64,000 nucleotides of DNA, from the NCBI RefSeq assembly GCF_016584115.1, contig NZ_NRSK01000003.1, positions 62,001-126,000 on the forward strand, in the 5' to 3' direction. Shown piece after piece: positions 1 through 7,994 of the stretch (the first letter of the stretch is position 1; each line of letters starts with the position of its first letter). The stretch is from Ectothiorhodospira mobilis. Its GTDB lineage: Bacteria > Pseudomonadota > Gammaproteobacteria > Ectothiorhodospirales > Ectothiorhodospiraceae. The notes under the pieces were generated by a model. That model searched no databases and had not been told where the DNA came from. It worked only from the letters and a program-made list of their open reading frames with translations. A program made the translations under genes and the position numbers.

Positions 1-800
1 ACCCCGTGACGGGCAGGGAACACGTCGGTCTTGTGGTTTAGCTGGAGCCCCAGGTCCTGGCGGAGATAAGCGGCGATGGCGTCGTGGGCCTCCCACAGCG
101 CTTCCTTGCTTGGCCCGATGACCACAAAGTCGTCCATGTAGCGTACATAGGGCCCCACCCCAAGCTGGTCTTTCACGTAGTGGTCCAGCTGGTCCAGGTA
201 CACATTGGCGAACAGCTGGCTGGTGAGGGCGCCGATAGGCAGGCCGACCCCCTGGGCGTGGCCATATCCGCCGACGATCCGCTCCGCCAGCGCAAGGACT
301 CGCCGATCCCCAATAACCCGCCCGATAGCGCGCAGCAGCCGGCTGTGATTGATGGAGGGGAAGTACTTGCGCACGTCCGCCTTGAGCACCCAGGGCTCGC
401 CCCAGCGGCCCTGCCCCAGGCGCAAGAAATCCTGGAGCCGGTCCACCGCCGCATGACTGCCTTTGCCGACGCGGCAGGCGTAGCTATCAGCGATGAAGCG
501 GCGCTCAAAATGAGGCTCTATCTGCCGGACCAGGGCGTGATGCACAACCCGGTCGGCGAATGGTGGGGCCTGGATCCGTCGAGGCTTCGGGTCCACCACG
601 CCAAACTCATAGGGTGGCGACGACTGCCAGGTTCCGGCGTCCAGTTTGCGCTCCAGATCCAGGAGACGGCCCTCAAGCCCCCAACCGAACTCCATGCAGG
701 GCCCGGTGTAGCGCTTACCCTTGCGTGCCTCCAGGTACGCCGCATGCAAGTTCGGGAAAGCGGCTACCTGCGGCCACAGATTTTTTACCGTCTTCGGCAC
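1..800 (-). CDS. DGR-type reverse transcriptase (partial, runs off left edge)
   Basis: The reading frame is open from the left edge. It encodes a retron/group II-like reverse transcriptase with motif LPIGALTSQLFANVYLD, where the IG...SQ form is typical of DGR enzymes, and the catalytic RYMDDFVVIG motif near 120-150. In DGRs this enzyme copies the template RNA with errors at adenines and, with Avd, feeds the cDNA into the variable repeat. A GTG at 800 with AAGGGGG just upstream is the conservative start. The same frame stays open upstream through the template repeat to an ATG at 1067 that overlaps the avd stop (TGATG), so a longer TR-containing product is possible. The C-terminal part is outside the window. 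Confidence 0.93.
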   Translation of the reverse strand, partial: MPKTVKNLWPQVAAFPNLHAAYLEARKGKRYTGPCMEFGWGLEGRLLDLERKLDAGTWQSSPPYEFGVVDPKPRRIQAPPFADRVVHHALVRQIEPHFERRFIADSYACRVGKGSHAAVDRLQDFLRLGQGRWGEPWVLKADVRKYFPSINHSRLLRAIGRVIGDRRVLALAERIVGGYGHAQGVGLPIGALTSQLFANVYLDQLDHYVKDQLGVGPYVRYMDDFVVIGPSKEALWEAHDAIAAYLRQDLGLQLNHKTDVFPARHG

Positions 801-955
801 CGTTCCCCCTTCGGAATATGGGCGGCCGCCACTTTCGCTCGCACTACTCGCCGCGGCCGCGGGTCTATCTTTCGCCTCCGGGAGGCGAGGATGACGGCCC
901 CAAGATGAGGGCGCTGGACGCCGCCCGTGGGCTAGCGCCTTCTGGCCAATTCCTC

Positions 956-1057
956 TTGCGAGGCGGCCGCCGATGTTGCTGTTGGAGTTCGACGCCTCGT
1001 TGTTGCAGTTCAGGCAGAAAGGCCCCGCCTGCGAGCCGTTGCTCCAGTTGCCGCCGT
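956..1057 (-). repeat. DGR template repeat (TR)
   Basis: This 102-bp segment between avd and the reverse transcriptase aligns without gaps to the 3' end of the tail-fibre gene (1784-1885). Fifteen positions differ, and every one is an adenine in the TR coding strand. It is rich in AAC codons, as is usual for templates designed to be varied (AAC can reach many residues without stops). It ends at the side nearest the reverse transcriptase with a GC-rich stretch identical to VR, expected to serve as the initiation-of-mutagenic-homology region. It is followed by about 155 nt before the GTG start, comparable to the functional spacer of phage BPP-1. Confidence 0.95.
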
Positions 1058-1066
1058 AACAGGCCA

Positions 1067-1420
1067 TCACCCTGTGCTCTTGCTGGACTGAATCCAGCCG
1101 CCCACCATCCGCCCCACCTCATCGATATGGCGGGACCAGACCTCATAGCGGTGGTCGTTGATGTATCGCATCCGGTGCGCTTGTCGTACCAGCGAGCGCA
1201 TCATCTCCACCTCGATATCCAGGTCCTGCAAGGTGGTTTTCTTGTGGTACTTCTTCGCCGCTCGCACGGCCAGGTGCAGCATAGACTGGCAGCGGTGGCG
1301 GATATCCGCGCACAGCACGTGCCGCTCGTACTTCGGGAAGTGATGAGTGGCCTGATGGCTGTACGCGTGCAGCTCCTCCAGCTTGGCCAGGATCTTCAGG
1401 CCGTCGAGCGTGCTGGCCAC
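1067..1420 (-). CDS. avd: Avd accessory variability determinant of the DGR
   Basis: This 117-aa basic, all-helical protein begins MASTLDGLKILAKLEELHAY and matches the Avd four-helix-bundle family in size, charge pattern and position between the target gene and the template repeat. Avd forms a pentamer that binds the reverse transcriptase and template RNA and is required for mutagenic retrohoming. The start is GTG, 2 nt after the stop of the preceding 94-aa gene, suggesting co-translation. Its stop overlaps an ATG (TGATG) that opens the frame running through the TR into the reverse transcriptase. Confidence 0.9.
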   Translation of the reverse strand: MASTLDGLKILAKLEELHAYSHQATHHFPKYERHVLCADIRHRCQSMLHLAVRAAKKYHKKTTLQDLDIEVEMMRSLVRQAHRMRYINDHRYEVWSRHIDEVGRMVGGWIQSSKSTG

Positions 1421-1422
1421 GA

Positions 1423-1707
1423 CTACGCCGCCCGCACCTCGTCACGGGCATACACCAGACGCGCCTCGCCGTCCGGCTGTAGAGTGAAGCGGCACAACAG
1501 GTCCGTCTCGCGCACCCGGCTCGGCGGCCGCTCCTCGATGGCGTTGGCCGGGGTAGCGCTCACGAAATAGCGTCCCGCATCCACATCCTTGGGCACTTTG
1601 TAGACCCGCACTTCCTGCCGGTACTCCGACTGGGGCACGCTCCGATCCAAAGCCGGCAAACCCAGGCTGTCGATCTTGGCCCATTGGACTCGATTTCCGA
1701 TCTTCAT
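1423..1707 (-). CDS. small unknown protein inside the DGR cassette
   Basis: This 94-aa ORF starts MKIGNRVQWAKIDSLGL behind a good CAGGAG ribosome site and ends 2 nt before avd. It contains no motif I recognise, no membrane segment and no signal peptide; it looks like a small mixed alpha/beta protein. Its placement between the variable protein and avd, in the same direction and tightly spaced, suggests that it belongs to the DGR cassette. It could be a chaperone or accessory protein for the variable protein, or an unrelated phage gene. Confidence 0.75.
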   Translation of the reverse strand: MKIGNRVQWAKIDSLGLPALDRSVPQSEYRQEVRVYKVPKDVDAGRYFVSATPANAIEERPPSRVRETDLLCRFTLQPDGEARLVYARDEVRAA

Positions 1708-1726
1708 CGCTGTTCTCCTGTTGGGA

Positions 1727-1748
1727 GGGCCGCGCTACCGCGCGACCC
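1727..1748 (-). promoter_or_regulatory. GC-rich hairpin with GRNA tetraloop downstream of VR
   Basis: On the coding strand this reads GGGTCGCGC, loop GGTA, GCGCGGCCC: a 9-bp stem (one T.G pair) closed by a four-base loop of the GRNA type. It starts 28 bp after the stop codon of the variable protein. DGRs such as BPP-1 have a hairpin/cruciform with a GRNA loop just after VR that stimulates retrohoming at the target. No T run follows, so it does not look like an intrinsic terminator. Confidence 0.7.
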
Positions 1749-1775
1749 TTCAGAACGCCAGGTATCAGGTTGCAG

Positions 1776-4613
1776 TCACACCTTTGCGAGGCGGCCGCCG
1801 AGGCCGCTGTCGGAGCGCGACGCCTCGTGGAGGCAGTACAGGCAGAAAGGCCCCGCCCGCGAGCCGTCGCCCCAGGCGCCGCCGTGGTTGGGGACGTTGA
1901 CCCCCACGCTGTCGCTGGCCCACAGGTAGTCGCCGTAGGTGCCGTTCGACTCGGTGCCGTCGGTCGCGCTCGGCAGCATGAGCGGGGACAGGTCGTAGTC
2001 CGTGCCGGACTCTTCGTGCATCGCCGTCGGCCACCCGTCGGTGCTGGCGGTGGTGACGCCGGTGGCGACCCAGCTCTGATTGCCCTGCTGGTCCCACACG
2101 CTCACCACGTGGCTGCCGTCGATCTCCAGGCCGTCTACCCACTGGCGCACGTTGCCCCACAGGCCGACGATGCCGCGATACGTGGCCTCGGCCACGTCAG
2201 TGGCGTCCACATTGGCGGCGCTGGACTGATTCACCCGCCCCTGGCCGATGAGGCTCTGGCCGTCGGCGCCGCCGTGTTCGATCATCATGAGCATGAGGAT
2301 CGCGGAGCGCTGGTACATGGACCACAACATGAACCCGTCCACCCCGCTGGCCGTGTTGCGCTCAGCGCACCGGGTCTGGAACGTGGTGAAGTCGATGCTG
2401 ACCAGCGGCTGGTAACCCGGCAGGCTGGCCGCCTTGGTGCCGGCGGCGTTCGGATCGTCAACGGCCTGGTACTTGCCAACGTAGAACTGCGCGACTTCAG
2501 CGCCGCCGTCCATGAACGCGGGATGGAGCTCGAAGCCGTCGGCAGCGACATCGGAGATCCAGAACACCTTGTTGCCGTCCTGGTCCGATCCTGCCGGGGC
2601 CTGGCCGACCTGGTAGTAGAACTTCGGGATCTCGACCATGTACTGGCCATCGATCACCACGTCCTTGATGGCGCCGAAGACCGGATGGTTATCGAAATAA
2701 GCCGTGTCCACCGTCAGGTTGTTGCCGTCGGCGTCCACGCGCTGCCAGCTCCCGGCGCCGCCGCCGCTGCTGACCAGGGCCAGCCCGATGATCTGCGCGA
2801 ACAGGTCCTTGGTGGTGAAGCTCGTTTCTTCCGACCACTCCGACCAGCCGATGTGCTGCCCCTCGTGGCGTGCGCGCCAGTAGTAAGTGGTCTGCCCGTC
2901 GGCCAACACGCCGTCCGGGACCACGATGGTGGTCAGGTCGGTGCTGGTGGATCCGCTATCCCAGAGCGGGGAATCATAGGTGCCATCGGCTGCGCGCAGC
3001 TGCCACTGCGTGGCTACGTGGCTCTCGCCCGCCTGCACATACCCGCCGGCCTGGGCATCTGGGTCCCCGGCGGATAGATTCACGTACACCGTGGGCGCAC
3101 CCAGACTGTCGTTGTCGCCCCAGGCCCACTCACCGGCGGTCAGGCTGCCCAGCGTGCCCTGTGCCAGCTCGGTGCCGTCCGCCAACAGCCGGTTCGGCTC
3201 GGCGGCGAGAGCGGAGCCGGTGTAGTAGTACTCCCCGGCAGTCGAGGTGCTCTCCGTCCACAGGTCCGAGCTGCCGTCGTTGAGATTGACCGGGTCAAAT
3301 CCCTGCACGCCGAAGGCGCTGACCGCCAGGGTCGGCTGGCTGGGGATATCCGTGGCGCCGGCGTTCGGCGCCTGGTTCGTGGGCGACTCAACGAACTCCC
3401 AGGCGCTGTCGGTCGCGAAGGTGGTCTCCGCCGACCACGCCGACCAGGCCCCTTCGGCGTCCTGGACCCGCGCTCGCCAAGCATAGGTCGCACCCTCGGT
3501 GAGCACGCCGGCCGGGAGCTGGCAGGACAGGCCGCCGGACACCGTGCCGCTATCGTGCAGCGGGGTGCTGTAATCGCCGGGCGTGCCGGTAACCTGCACC
3601 TGGAGCGCCGCCTGCGGCGTGCCCGTGGGCGAGGTGTAATCCGCCAGCGCCAGGGTCGGCGTCTCCGCGATCTGCGTGGCGCCGTCGGCCGGGTTGTCGT
3701 TGGTGGGCTGCACCGGCGGATGATGATCGCCGCCCAGCAGGGTGGGCTGATCGATGCCGACGACGTGGTGCACCGTCACCGTGTCGCCCTCGGCGACCAG
3801 CTTCAGTTCGAACGTGCCGCGCGCGGGCAGACGGAACTCCACATCCACGCGGCCCGTATCCTCGCCGCCGTCCACCAGCCCAAGGTCCGTCATAGCGGTG
3901 TCGCTGTCGCGGCGCCACTCCCAGGGCACCTCCGTCCAGCTGCCGGTGGTCTCGTCGGTGTAGTACAGCCGCACCGCGCCGGTGCTTCCCCGGCGCACTA
4001 CCACCGCCTTGTCGGTATCCTCCTGCCCCAGGGCCAGCGGCCGGCTGTAGTAAACCTGGCCCGGCTCGGCGGTTGCCTTGCCGTCGGTGATGGCCCAGTT
4101 GGTCCGGCGCAGAGTGGCGCCGCTCAGGGTGGCCGTCAGGTCCTTCGTGGTGGTGAATCGGGTATCCGACAACACCTCCGCCACCTCCACGACCTCCTGC
4201 GCCTGGTCGGTCTCGATGACGTACTCGCGGCCCACTACCAGCTCCGCCGTGGAGCTGATGTCCACGCTGTTGTCGCCGGCAACCGTCTCCACCCCGTCCA
4301 CGCTCACGACATCGGATGCAGCGTAGAGCGGATCGAAGAACTCGAAGAAGAACTTCTGCTCGCCGTAGGCGTTTTGCAGGCCCAGCAGCTGGCGCTGCAA
4401 CTCGCTGCGCAGTTTCAGGTCGGATACATCCAGCCCGCTGAGCTGGGCGAGCACCGAGTCGATGGCGTCCTGCGTCGCCTGCTCGATGTCTTCCTGGATC
4501 TTGTCGGCATCGATCGCGTCCTCGCCGTAGGCGGTTAGCAGCAGGTCCACCCGCTGGCGGAGCTGCTCCACAGCCTGCTGTGCGGCCGCGACCTCGGTCA
4601 GAATCTTGCCCAT
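1776..4613 (-). CDS. tail fibre / receptor-binding protein with C-lectin variable domain (DGR target)
   Basis: This 945-aa protein starts MGKILTEVAAAQQ behind AGGAGG. The N-terminal ~110 residues are helical and probably attach to the baseplate. Two fibronectin-III-like repeats in the middle (about residues 300-400 and 400-620) share the pattern of a Y-Y/W-W-R-A-R strand followed by WSAWS/WSEWS and a T-T-F end. The C-terminal third has the formylglycine-generating-enzyme/C-lectin fold signature (RGIVGLWGNVRQWVDGL), the fold used by most DGR variable proteins. The last residues are the VR. The protein should sit at the tail tip and bind the host surface; DGR activity would switch its ligand specificity. 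Confidence 0.9.
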   Translation of the reverse strand: MGKILTEVAAAQQAVEQLRQRVDLLLTAYGEDAIDADKIQEDIEQATQDAIDSVLAQLSGLDVSDLKLRSELQRQLLGLQNAYGEQKFFFEFFDPLYAASDVVSVDGVETVAGDNSVDISSTAELVVGREYVIETDQAQEVVEVAEVLSDTRFTTTKDLTATLSGATLRRTNWAITDGKATAEPGQVYYSRPLALGQEDTDKAVVVRRGSTGAVRLYYTDETTGSWTEVPWEWRRDSDTAMTDLGLVDGGEDTGRVDVEFRLPARGTFELKLVAEGDTVTVHHVVGIDQPTLLGGDHHPPVQPTNDNPADGATQIAETPTLALADYTSPTGTPQAALQVQVTGTPGDYSTPLHDSGTVSGGLSCQLPAGVLTEGATYAWRARVQDAEGAWSAWSAETTFATDSAWEFVESPTNQAPNAGATDIPSQPTLAVSAFGVQGFDPVNLNDGSSDLWTESTSTAGEYYYTGSALAAEPNRLLADGTELAQGTLGSLTAGEWAWGDNDSLGAPTVYVNLSAGDPDAQAGGYVQAGESHVATQWQLRAADGTYDSPLWDSGSTSTDLTTIVVPDGVLADGQTTYYWRARHEGQHIGWSEWSEETSFTTKDLFAQIIGLALVSSGGGAGSWQRVDADGNNLTVDTAYFDNHPVFGAIKDVVIDGQYMVEIPKFYYQVGQAPAGSDQDGNKVFWISDVAADGFELHPAFMDGGAEVAQFYVGKYQAVDDPNAAGTKAASLPGYQPLVSIDFTTFQTRCAERNTASGVDGFMLWSMYQRSAILMLMMIEHGGADGQSLIGQGRVNQSSAANVDATDVAEATYRGIVGLWGNVRQWVDGLEIDGSHVVSVWDQQGNQSWVATGVTTASTDGWPTAMHEESGTDYDLSPLMLPSATDGTESNGTYGDYLWASDSVGVNVPNHGGAWGDGSRAGPFCLYCLHEASRSDSGLGGRLAKV
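1784..1885 (-). repeat. DGR variable repeat (VR)
   Basis: This is the last 102 bp but two codons of the tail-fibre gene. Compared with the TR there are 15 substitutions: eight A-to-G, five A-to-C and two A-to-T, all at template adenines. They change 11 amino acids (for example template Asn to Ala, Asp, Tyr, Leu, His, Arg and Gly). The invariant residues G-S, A-G-P-F-C-L, E-A-S and G-G-R-L-A keep the C-lectin scaffold. The 3' end nearest the stop codon is identical to TR and GC-rich, as expected for the site where cDNA priming begins. Confidence 0.96.
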
Positions 4614-4627
4614 CGTCTACCTCCTCG

Positions 4628-5182
4628 CTAGGGCGTGTAGCCCTGGGTCTCCGCCCACGCTTCCAGGTTGTTCAGCCGGTCGCGGGCATCGATCAGGGAT
4701 GTGGTTAGCTGCGTGATCTGGGTCAGGATGCGGGCCGCGTTGAGGGCCGGATTGGCCACATCCCGCCGGTCGGTCGCGATCATCGCCTCCGTCACGGCGG
4801 TGGCGTCGGCCGGCACATCCACATGCGCCAGCACCACATGGTGGTCGGCAGCCTCGGTCACCAGCTTCAGCCGCGCCTCCGTTTGCTGGCCCAGGACATA
4901 ACTCGCCTCCAGGACCAGGTCGTAGGCGCGGCCGACCTCCGGGACCTCCAGCAGCTCCTGTGTATCCATGCGCACAGTGAGCGAGTACCCGTCCCGCTCC
5001 ACCACCGCCACGGAAACCGGATAATCCGGGTCGCTGCCCAGCCCCACCTCCACCTGGAGCCCGCCGGCCGGCGTCACGTGGAAGCCCCAATAGACGCCGG
5101 CCTCCACCACCCCGGCCATCTTGCGGTTCAGGGCGTGGCTGGCGTACTGCTCACGCCACTGCACATCGGCGGTCAGCGCCAT
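4628..5182 (-). CDS. phage tail-fibre-associated protein
   Basis: This 184-aa protein starts MALTADVQWREQYASHALNRK. It lies directly upstream of the tail-fibre gene and 3 nt downstream of the next tail gene, in the fibre module. The N-terminal half looks beta-rich; the end (about residues 140-184, QITQLTTSLIDARDRLNNLEAW) is a short predicted coiled coil. No catalytic motif is visible. A structural role in connecting the fibre to the baseplate is inferred from position only. Confidence 0.7.
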   Translation of the reverse strand: MALTADVQWREQYASHALNRKMAGVVEAGVYWGFHVTPAGGLQVEVGLGSDPDYPVSVAVVERDGYSLTVRMDTQELLEVPEVGRAYDLVLEASYVLGQQTEARLKLVTEAADHHVVLAHVDVPADATAVTEAMIATDRRDVANPALNAARILTQITQLTTSLIDARDRLNNLEAWAETQGYTP

Positions 5183-5185
5183 CGG

Positions 5186-5596
5186 TCACTCCTCCGGGAA
5201 CGTCATGTGGATCAGGTGCTCGTAGCGCTTGTCCGGGGTGATCCACTCCGGCAGGAAGCTCACAGCCGCCACGAGCGTGTCGGTCTGGTCATACAGGCCG
5301 ATGGCGGTCACCTGCGTCGGCTCCGCCACAGCCCCCTCCGGGATCACAGCCGTAGCCAGCACGGACTTGCCCGACGGCTCCGCCGTCACCAGCCCAGAAT
5401 GGATCAGCGTCCCCGGCAGGGAGGCGGCATCGAACGGGGGCTCCTCGGGCACCGGCGTCTCCCCGCTGGTATCGATCCAGCCGTAGCAAACGCCGAAGGA
5501 CTGGATCTGCGGGCAGGCCGTCTGCCCCGCGACCCCCTCGGCCAAGCGGTCATAAAAGGCCCCGAGCACGCGGGCCTGTTTCCAGATGTCAGCCAT
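5186..5596 (-). CDS. phage tail-collar/fibre-type protein
   Basis: This protein of about 136 aa starts MADIWKQARVLGAFYDRL. The ATG at 5596 overlaps the stop of the tail protein I gene by 8 nt; a longer reading frame upstream lies inside that gene and is not needed. The sequence resembles small tail-fibre-adjacent proteins of P2/Mu-like phages that describe a beta-structured collar (TQVTAIGLYDQTDTLVA). No enzyme motif is seen. It is translated from the baseplate-fibre operon, and its function is inferred from context. Confidence 0.65.
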   Translation of the reverse strand: MADIWKQARVLGAFYDRLAEGVAGQTACPQIQSFGVCYGWIDTSGETPVPEEPPFDAASLPGTLIHSGLVTAEPSGKSVLATAVIPEGAVAEPTQVTAIGLYDQTDTLVAAVSFLPEWITPDKRYEHLIHMTFPEE

Positions 5597-6623
5597 TGAC
5601 GGTCTCCATCGAAATGTCCAAGGGCGCGGCATCCACCGGCGCCGCATCGAGGGTAGGCAGGTGGTCCAGGCCGCGGATCATTGGGCGGCGCACGGCCGCG
5701 GCCGAATGGGCGGTCAGGGATTGGTGGTGCATCGCCTCCGCCGCCATCGGCGCCAGCGACCGCGCCCGGGCCGCCGGCCAGGCCTTAGCCGCAGCCCCGC
5801 CGGCGGGAGCCGGGGAGCGGGCCGCCGCCGTGACCCCCAGCCGGGCCAGGGGCGGGATGCGGCCGGCCTCGCGGTACAGGAGCCAGCGGTCCATGGCCTG
5901 GCCGTCCAGGCCGTCGCTGTCGAGATGCAGGCCCTGGTCCAGGGTGCTCTGGCGCCCCAGGCGCACCGGCGCCGCCGTGGACACAGCCACTCGCCGGGAC
6001 TGGCCCAAAGCGCGTCGATCCAGCCGGGCGCCGTCCAGGCCCCAGGCGTCGAGGGTCGGCAGGATGGGAACCCCCAGGCCCGAGCGGCGGCGCACCCGGC
6101 GGGCACCGGTCAGGGCCGGCGCCGGCATTCCCACCGGCAGACGCACGGCGAACGCAATCCAGGCGAGGTGGGATCGGGCGGGCTTGTAGTTGTCGATGCG
6201 GGGCCGGATTTCGTCCGCCGTACTCTCGCCCAGCAGCTGGTGCGGCGTGATCGGTCGCCGAAGAACAGCCCGCAGCCCGAACTCGAACGGCGCCAGGTCG
6301 CCTCCAGACGGCTGCCACCACTCCACGATCTCCGGCTCGACACCCAGCGCCTCCAGCGCCCGGCGAACCGCCCACACGGTTCCTTTGTGCCGGTGCAGCT
6401 CGATGGAGCGCGCGACCACCTCGCGCCGGGTCTCTTCCGGCCACTGCGAGTCCCACTCATCAACCGACAGCGCCCAGGCCAGCCAGGGCAGCAGCTCCGC
6501 GGGGCAGGACCACGGGTCCCACAGGTCGCCCACGGGCACCGGCACATCCGAGACCCGCGCCGCGGCACTGGCCAGGGCGCGCTCGGCCGGGGTGGCGTTG
6601 GGCGGCAGCAAGTCGTCAGCCAC
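5589..6623 (-). CDS. phage tail protein I (baseplate)
   Basis: This 344-aa protein has the gpI signature in its first ~150 residues: LLPPNATPAERALA, a VPVGDLWDPWSCPAELLPWLAWALSVDEW-like core and HRHKGTVWAVRRALEALG. gpI of P2-like phages is part of the baseplate wedge next to gpJ. The family is usually about 180-200 aa, so the ~150-residue Ala/Arg-rich C-terminal extension is unusual and could be a fibre-attachment region. The start overlaps the end of the J gene by 8 nt. Confidence 0.88.
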   Translation of the reverse strand: MADDLLPPNATPAERALASAAARVSDVPVPVGDLWDPWSCPAELLPWLAWALSVDEWDSQWPEETRREVVARSIELHRHKGTVWAVRRALEALGVEPEIVEWWQPSGGDLAPFEFGLRAVLRRPITPHQLLGESTADEIRPRIDNYKPARSHLAWIAFAVRLPVGMPAPALTGARRVRRRSGLGVPILPTLDAWGLDGARLDRRALGQSRRVAVSTAAPVRLGRQSTLDQGLHLDSDGLDGQAMDRWLLYREAGRIPPLARLGVTAAARSPAPAGGAAAKAWPAARARSLAPMAAEAMHHQSLTAHSAAAVRRPMIRGLDHLPTLDAAPVDAAPLDISMETVNG

Positions 6624-7458
6624 TGGCCACCTCCACGGTCACCGCCTCGCAGTAGGCGGCCTCGTCGGCCGCCACCTCGATATCCGCCGCCGGGCTGTCG
6701 AGCTGCACCCGGACCACGCCGCCGACGTGCAAGGCGGCATAAAGACCGGACAGGGTCACCGGGGCACCCAGGCGGTGGCGCTCGGCCACGTAATCGGTCA
6801 CGGCCGCCTCGGCAGCGGCGCGGGCGGCCTCGGCATCGGGGCCGTCGCCAACCTCCAACACCGCCTGCACCGTGTAGGTGGTCACCGTGGCGGCCACTAC
6901 CTCCACCGAGTCGCACAGCGGGCGCACCCGCTCGTCGTCCAGGGCGGACCGCACCGCATCCAACAGGTCCGCCGGCGGCACCCCGTCGCCCTCATCCCCC
7001 AGCACGGTCACCCGCACGATGCCCGGGCCGGGACTGGCCACCGCCACGTCGGCCACGCGCGCGTCCGCGCTGCGGGCGTGGTATTCGTAGGCCCCGACTG
7101 GGCCGGCCACACTCAGGCTCTCCGGGGCGAGCTGGACGCGCTCGCGCAGCTCGGCATCGGTCTCGCCATCCCGGCGCGCCACGCCGTAGCGGGCGGCGAT
7201 CTGGTCCAGGTCCGCCCCGCCGGCGTAGGCCAGCATCACCGCCAGCGCGCCGTCGTTGACCCGCTGGCGCACCAGCAGCTCGCGGTACGCGAAGACTTCC
7301 AGCAGCTTGGTCGCCGGCTCGGACTCCAGATCCAGGGCGTCGGCCAGATCCGGGTAGCGGCTGATGGCGTCCGCCTTGGCGGCCTGGAAGATGGTCTCGA
7401 AGTCCAGCGGCTCCACCACCGTCGGCTGCGGCAGCTTGGAAAGGTCGATAGCGGTCAC
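6616..7458 (-). CDS. baseplate assembly protein J
   Basis: This 280-aa protein matches the gpJ family: it begins MTAIDLSKLPQPTVVEPLDF followed by a helical SEPATKLLEVFAYRELLVRQRVN segment. gpJ forms the baseplate wedge with gpW and gpI in contractile-tail phages. The gene overlaps the upstream W gene (ATGA) and the downstream I gene, in the conserved V-W-J-I order. No anomalies seen. Confidence 0.92.
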   Translation of the reverse strand: MTAIDLSKLPQPTVVEPLDFETIFQAAKADAISRYPDLADALDLESEPATKLLEVFAYRELLVRQRVNDGALAVMLAYAGGADLDQIAARYGVARRDGETDAELRERVQLAPESLSVAGPVGAYEYHARSADARVADVAVASPGPGIVRVTVLGDEGDGVPPADLLDAVRSALDDERVRPLCDSVEVVAATVTTYTVQAVLEVGDGPDAEAARAAAEAAVTDYVAERHRLGAPVTLSGLYAALHVGGVVRVQLDSPAADIEVAADEAAYCEAVTVEVASG

Positions 7459-7799
7459 GCAGCACCTCCCACCGGCACCTCACGCACCACCGGCTCCCCG
7501 GTGGGCGTGTAGGCGCCCTCGATGCGGACCACCAGGCGGCCGGCCGCCGCCTCCACTACCCGCACCCGGTCCACGCCCAAGCGCGGCTCCCAGCGGCGCA
7601 GCGCCTCCGCCACGCCCGCGACCACCTCGAACCGCGTCTCGCTGTTCATGGGCGCATCCAGCAGGTCCGGCACGCGCGATCCGTACTCGCGGCGCATGGG
7701 CCGGCTGCCGATGGGCGTGGCCAGGATGTCCGCCACGGACTGGTCCAGATGGTCCAGCCCATCCAGGGCGCGGCCGGTGGCAGCGCTCGTGCCGATCAT
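7455..7799 (-). CDS. baseplate wedge protein W (gp25-like lysozyme-fold family)
   Basis: This 114-aa protein has the classical GPW/gp25 features: DHLDQSVADILATPIGSRPM near residues 17-36, then REYGSRVPDLLD. The family forms the baseplate wedge around the tail spike and has lost the T4 gp25 lysozyme-related activity in many phages. The start overlaps the stop of the upstream small gene by 4 nt, and the end overlaps J by 4 nt. Confidence 0.92.
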   Translation of the reverse strand: MIGTSAATGRALDGLDHLDQSVADILATPIGSRPMRREYGSRVPDLLDAPMNSETRFEVVAGVAEALRRWEPRLGVDRVRVVEAAAGRLVVRIEGAYTPTGEPVVREVPVGGAA

Positions 7800-7984
7800 T
7801 CGCCGCCCGCCTCCTGTCCGGCGCTATTTGCGACCCGCTTTCGCTTGCGTCCCCGCTCGGGCGCGGCCGGCGCCGGGCGAATCTGGCCCGCCTTCAGGCG
7901 GTACTTCGCCTGGCGCTCGGTCAGCTCCACCGTCTCGCCGGCCCGGCCCAGCGCCGGCGCGTCCTTCAGAATCTCGTAGCGCAT
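7796..7984 (-). CDS. small unknown phage protein
   Basis: This 62-aa protein starts MRYEILKDAPALGRAGETVEL. The N-terminal half resembles a short beta motif followed by a helix (TERQAKYRLKAGQIRP); the C-terminal part is a basic R-K-rich tail. It sits between the unknown 65-aa gene and W, overlapping W by 4 nt. Similar small ORFs occur at this place in Mu-like baseplate modules. Function unknown. Confidence 0.6.
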   Translation of the reverse strand: MRYEILKDAPALGRAGETVELTERQAKYRLKAGQIRPAPAAPERGRKRKRVANSAGQEAGGE

Positions 7985-7994
7985 TCCCGTCTCC

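Noticed and set aside
84-908. Plus-strand 274-aa frame over the DGR region
   Set aside because: It is antisense to the reverse transcriptase, whose YMDD and SQ motifs are clear.
1727-1748. Reading the VR-downstream hairpin as a terminator
   Set aside because: No T run follows and the next gene's ribosome site begins just after it; the GRNA loop fits a DGR element better.
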